A program made the position numbers and the translations under genes. Shown piece by piece: positions 60,780 through 64,000 of a DNA stretch of 64,000 bases. A model generated the notes under the pieces. It was not told where the DNA came from, ran no database searches, and saw nothing but the letters and a program-made list of their open reading frames with translations. The stretch's first letter is position 1; each line of letters starts with the position of its first letter. The DNA is from Diploscapter coronatus (Eukaryota > Nematoda > Chromadorea > Rhabditida > Rhabditidae), in NCBI GenBank assembly GCA_964036155.1, contig OZ038422.1, positions 47,887,201-47,951,200 of the forward strand, read 5' to 3'.

Positions 60780-62523
60780 GTTTGCCGAACCTCCTCTTCA
60801 AACTTGAAAACTCAATATTTATGAGGAAAATTTTAATTTGACTTGCACAATTGTTATTCAATATTTCCTATTGTCACTTTTGGAAAATTAAAAATTCCCG
60901 GGAAAACTTGGTATGAATAATCAATAAGTGATGTGCGTAAAAATAAATGTGTCTTGCAAGAAAAAATGCCCTGCATGCCCTGAAAATAAACTTTAATAAA
61001 AGAATGCTTGAAAAGTCTATCGTGGCATATTCGAATATTCAACTTCTTCTGTCCAATGAATTCATACTTAAGTGAGGCGCTTAAGACAAGGAAGGGCTTA
61101 TAAGGATGATGAACTTAGGATATGAACAAGTCTTCAGAATTCAATAAGCCGTTCGTTTCCTTATTGATGAATGCGTGTCTGGATTTTCTTTCGAAAAAAA
61201 AATCCTTATGTTTCAGGTTTAGACTTATTATGGTGCTACTCTAATGGCAAGTAGTTGTATATTGCATTCGAAAATCGATAATTAACTTGATTCAGGACAT
61301 TTAGTAACATCTTAGTTTTAGGAAATTGTAGAGAACTCCATTAGAAACATTTCACTACATATATTAAGCCAAATTTTAAATTTGTTAATCCAATTATATT
61401 GACACCCCAGAAGATATGCCAATCTCATTTTGTGCAAAGGATAAGTCGATTTAGCATATCTTCCCTATATCTTCTATCTATTCAAAATGAGGGCCCATCC
61501 CAGATATGGCATGCACTTCCTCTCCTCCTCCCTTCCATTCTTGCCACACATAAATGACCAGCTGTCCGATGGCTCTGTCTGTCTCTCTCGACTCTCTTCT
61601 ATTCTAGATCTCTCACTCTGACACGATCTCATTCATATACTTTGAGCTAAAAGATGGGGGAAGATTCGCTCTTTTGGAACATAGCTAGTGTTTCATATCA
61701 TTCTATTAATTGACTTTAACTTCATATCATAACGCTATAATTGCGTAAAACCGCTACTGCGAGTGATTTTGAAACTGAACGTTTTGTATGAATTGTATTA
61801 TTAGCCATACTTATCAAAGTTAAAGTTCTAAACTTAAAGTTTGAAGTTTAACCTCGCCCTGAAAAAGCCTTCCTCCTCTCAGGCTTTTCATATTTGATCC
61901 ACTTAGCTCTTCATCTCTACGTGTCCATTTTCGGCCTAACTGACCACTCCTTCAAACTCGGACACATGCATTTCAAATTTCGAATCGAATGTTTGAATGA
62001 GAGAGTATTCTCATGCATGTCATTCTGACTTCATTATAAAGCAGTTTGATATTAATGTTATGATTTCATTCAAGTTTCATAATAATCCCTATGAAACTCA
62101 AAATTTTGGCTTATATTCGTTTTCAAACACGCTCGTTTATATATCATCTAGGCTATTAAAATATCGTCTTTAAAGTATAAATAATCGATTAATTAAGCTT
62201 AATTCTAGGATTTACTTTATTGCTTTCAGATTCCCGCATTCTCCCATATTATAAAGATCTGGTGACCTTGATTGCTCGATTTACCTGGCGGCATTATATT
62301 ACCGTTATTCTTTCTCATTCGCCTTTTGACATATCGCGAGATTTGTCGGATTTACACATTGGATAGGATACGATATCTATTTAGCATTAGGACAAAACTA
62401 TTGTAAGTTTCAAAATTTCACACGTCCGGATAGATTTTTACAGCTATGTTCCTATGAAGGATTTTATAGACACGATTATCGAAATTATTAATTCAATTTT
62501 AGATAATTAATAAAAATTTAATT
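60780..62523. other. Divergent intergenic region
   Basis: Lies between two divergent genes. Contains a pyrimidine-rich stretch (about 61545-61640). A possible 5' UTR exon for the downstream gene ends at a GTAAGT donor near 62403, pairing with the acceptor TTTTAG just before 62502. No other gene seen. Confidence 0.5.
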
Positions 62524-63100
62524 ATGTGCGTCTCTCGGCGATTTTGGTTGATTGAGAGTAAATTCCGAATAGAAAAAATCGCGAGATTTCTAATTTGTCT
62601 AATCGCTATACTTTGTCTATTCACTACTGGAATTACGGTGTACTGCTTTCACGTTGAAAACGCCTGGTTGCTGCTATTCTTTGGATGTAAGTTTCGAGAA
62701 TTTTCTTAAAATGTTAATAATATTGAACTACTGATGGATGTTATTCATTAGCAAATATAATCGTTTTCCTAGGTTTTAGAGATTTTCTTAGAAATCATTC
62801 CGAAAATTTATATAATACGAAGCGTCATCATCCAGATTTGATAGAGTCAAATTTCTATGATTTTTACAAAAATCCCGCCTCCTTTCAGTGTTGAATCTGG
62901 TGGTGATGTTCATTTCGTACATCGCTTGGTATATCGTGTCGCCCCCTACCGCTAGGCCACCCCTTCCGCCCCCACAAACAGTCACCTTGAGGGGTCACAG
63001 AGCGTACGACTTCAGCATGTTCCCGCCACCGAATAATTCGAATTTACCCCTGATTAATCCAGGAGGAGGAAATTTGCCGTTTGATTCAGGTTGGATTTAA
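62524..63100 (+). CDS. Small membrane protein with two hydrophobic segments and a Pro-rich tail
   Basis: Exons 62524-62686 and 62889-63100 (TTTCAG acceptor) give 124 residues. The first hydrophobic stretch is FLICLIAILCLFTTGITVYC; a second runs from AWLLLFF across the splice to LLNLVVMFISYIAWYIV. The tail is Pro-rich (RPPLPPPQTV, MFPPPN) and ends GSGW-like (DSGWI). A basic N-terminus (RRFW) precedes the first segment. Family unrecognised; the ATG is the first after a 3' splice acceptor. The tail could bind SH3 or WW domains, which is inference only. Confidence 0.7.
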
Positions 63101-64000
63101 AAAAAAAAAAAGCTTTTAAATAAGTTTTAAATTTATCAGAGTGAAATGATGCGTTTTTAATTTACTACATAAATAGGCCTAGGGAGAACGATCGTTAGAT
63201 AACTTCTACAACCTATACTTAGTATATTTTCGTCTGACGAAAGTGCTCCCTAGGTTGGTGCGTAAAAGATCAGTTGTTGTTTACAGAAATAGAACCAGAA
63301 TTTTCATCTGATGAGTCAGTTTTTTGCACAAAATAGATTATTAGATTACGGATAATTGAGATTAACGTAACTAAATTCTGGGGTAATTTTTCTGAGTCAT
63401 GAGATAGTTTAATTAACTAATGAATTCGCTAAATTCATGGTCGAGCGAAGCCTAGAGCATTACTACTTTCATTATCAATTAAAATTACATCTCTAGTTTT
63501 CACCTATCAAAAGCTTGTTATGTAATGCATATTTAATGGGTCTATCCATGGAAAATTCTGTTCTCGATTGAAAATACCCAGCGTCATTTTGGGCGAAAAT
63601 TAGACATGGACAAATTTTTATGATCGGCGCTTTTGGGGTTCGGAGGCTAATTCTAGTTTCTGAGGAAATTGGATTATGTTCGAGAGGGTAAATCTGGTGA
63701 ATATTCGGGTTTGAACCGAAAGGAAAGATAGTTGAAAGGAGAGAGACGAAAAGACGCCCGAAATTCAATCAAATAATGAGAGAATTTGGAGTTTGCATGC
63801 GAAATTCGGAACATCCGGAAATACGTCCGGATACGCGCAATTAGGGGAGAAATTTAGGATTCGGGAATTGAAATTTGGAAAATCTTATATATTCGATGTT
63901 TCAAAGAATGGCATGTTTTATGTTCTATGCATAATTATTTCAACTATTCGCGCGATATTGGGCACGGTTTACATAATTTGCAATGGCATTATCTTTTGAG
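63101..64000. other. 3' intergenic DNA to the window end
   Basis: Contains an inverted-repeat element at 63178-63254. An open frame from 63793 to near the window end has a hydrophobic C-terminal half but no start or splice support; it might be the beginning of a gene beyond the window. Confidence 0.45.
63178..63254. repeat. Inverted-repeat element with a second copy near 59422
   Basis: Exact ends CCTAGGGAG (63178-63186) and CTCCCTAGG (63246-63254). The right half in reverse complement (GGAGCACTTTCGTCAGACGA) closely matches 59426-59445. Two copies in 4 kb point to a dispersed element; superfamily not assigned. Confidence 0.6.

Noticed and set aside
63793..63999. 68-codon frame at the window edge
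   Set aside because: No ATG at a supported start and no splice evidence; cannot be judged without sequence beyond the window.

Overview
The window is nuclear DNA from a free-living (rhabditid, Caenorhabditis-like) nematode. Genes are split by many short introns with the worm-type TTTTCAG acceptor. The gene content is typically nematode: a DAF-7 TGF-beta ligand, an FMRFamide-like precursor, serpentine chemoreceptors of the SRD and SRV/SRG types, and an MSP-domain protein. The DNA is AT-rich, intergenic spaces are large and several introns exceed 2 kb. I could not fix the species.

Layout. 1.3-7.6 kb (-): a choline/ethanolamine phosphotransferase (cept-type), whose introns carry several small transposon relics. 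9.7-11.4 kb (-): a C19orf12-family gene with a 89-residue orphan gene just upstream on the same strand, spaced like an operon. 11.4-17.7 kb: gene-free DNA in front of daf-7. 17.9-23.1 kb (+): daf-7, eight exons with a TATA box and GC boxes. 23.1-29.6 kb: mostly gene-free, with a MITE and a palindrome. 29.7-32.8 kb (-): MSP-domain gene. 33.6-35.1 kb (-): SRD-class receptor. 35.8-39.5 kb (+): tandem array of a small secreted ten-cysteine protein (one relic exon, two intact genes), with a 1.1 kb fold-back transposon in an intron. 40.8-41.3 kb (-): flp-20-like neuropeptide precursor. 46.7-50.4 kb (+): two tandem SRV/SRG-type receptors. 51.3-54.4 kb (-): type I inositol polyphosphate 5-phosphatase (ipp-5/INPP5A). 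59.6-60.8 kb (-): secreted threonine-rich protein with C-NP-DPGC repeats. 62.5-63.1 kb (+): small two-membrane-segment protein with a proline-rich tail.

There is no bacterial-style pathway here. Most genes are independent units; the only likely co-transcribed pair is the orphan plus C19orf12. A loose sensory and signalling theme runs through the window (dauer ligand, neuropeptide, three chemoreceptors, IP3 phosphatase), but the sequence does not show that they act together. Exon models were built by hand from reading-frame continuity and splice consensus; the full models of cept, C19orf12, daf-7, the MSP gene, SRD, both SRV genes, both ten-cysteine genes, flp-20, ipp-5 and the threonine-rich gene all close in frame.

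The points most worth a second look are the ten-cysteine tandem family whose exon 1 contributes only the ATG, the nested fold-back element, the uniform RLamide change in the flp-20-like peptides, the missing CaaX tail of the 5-phosphatase, and several transposon relics of different superfamilies with readable target-site duplications.
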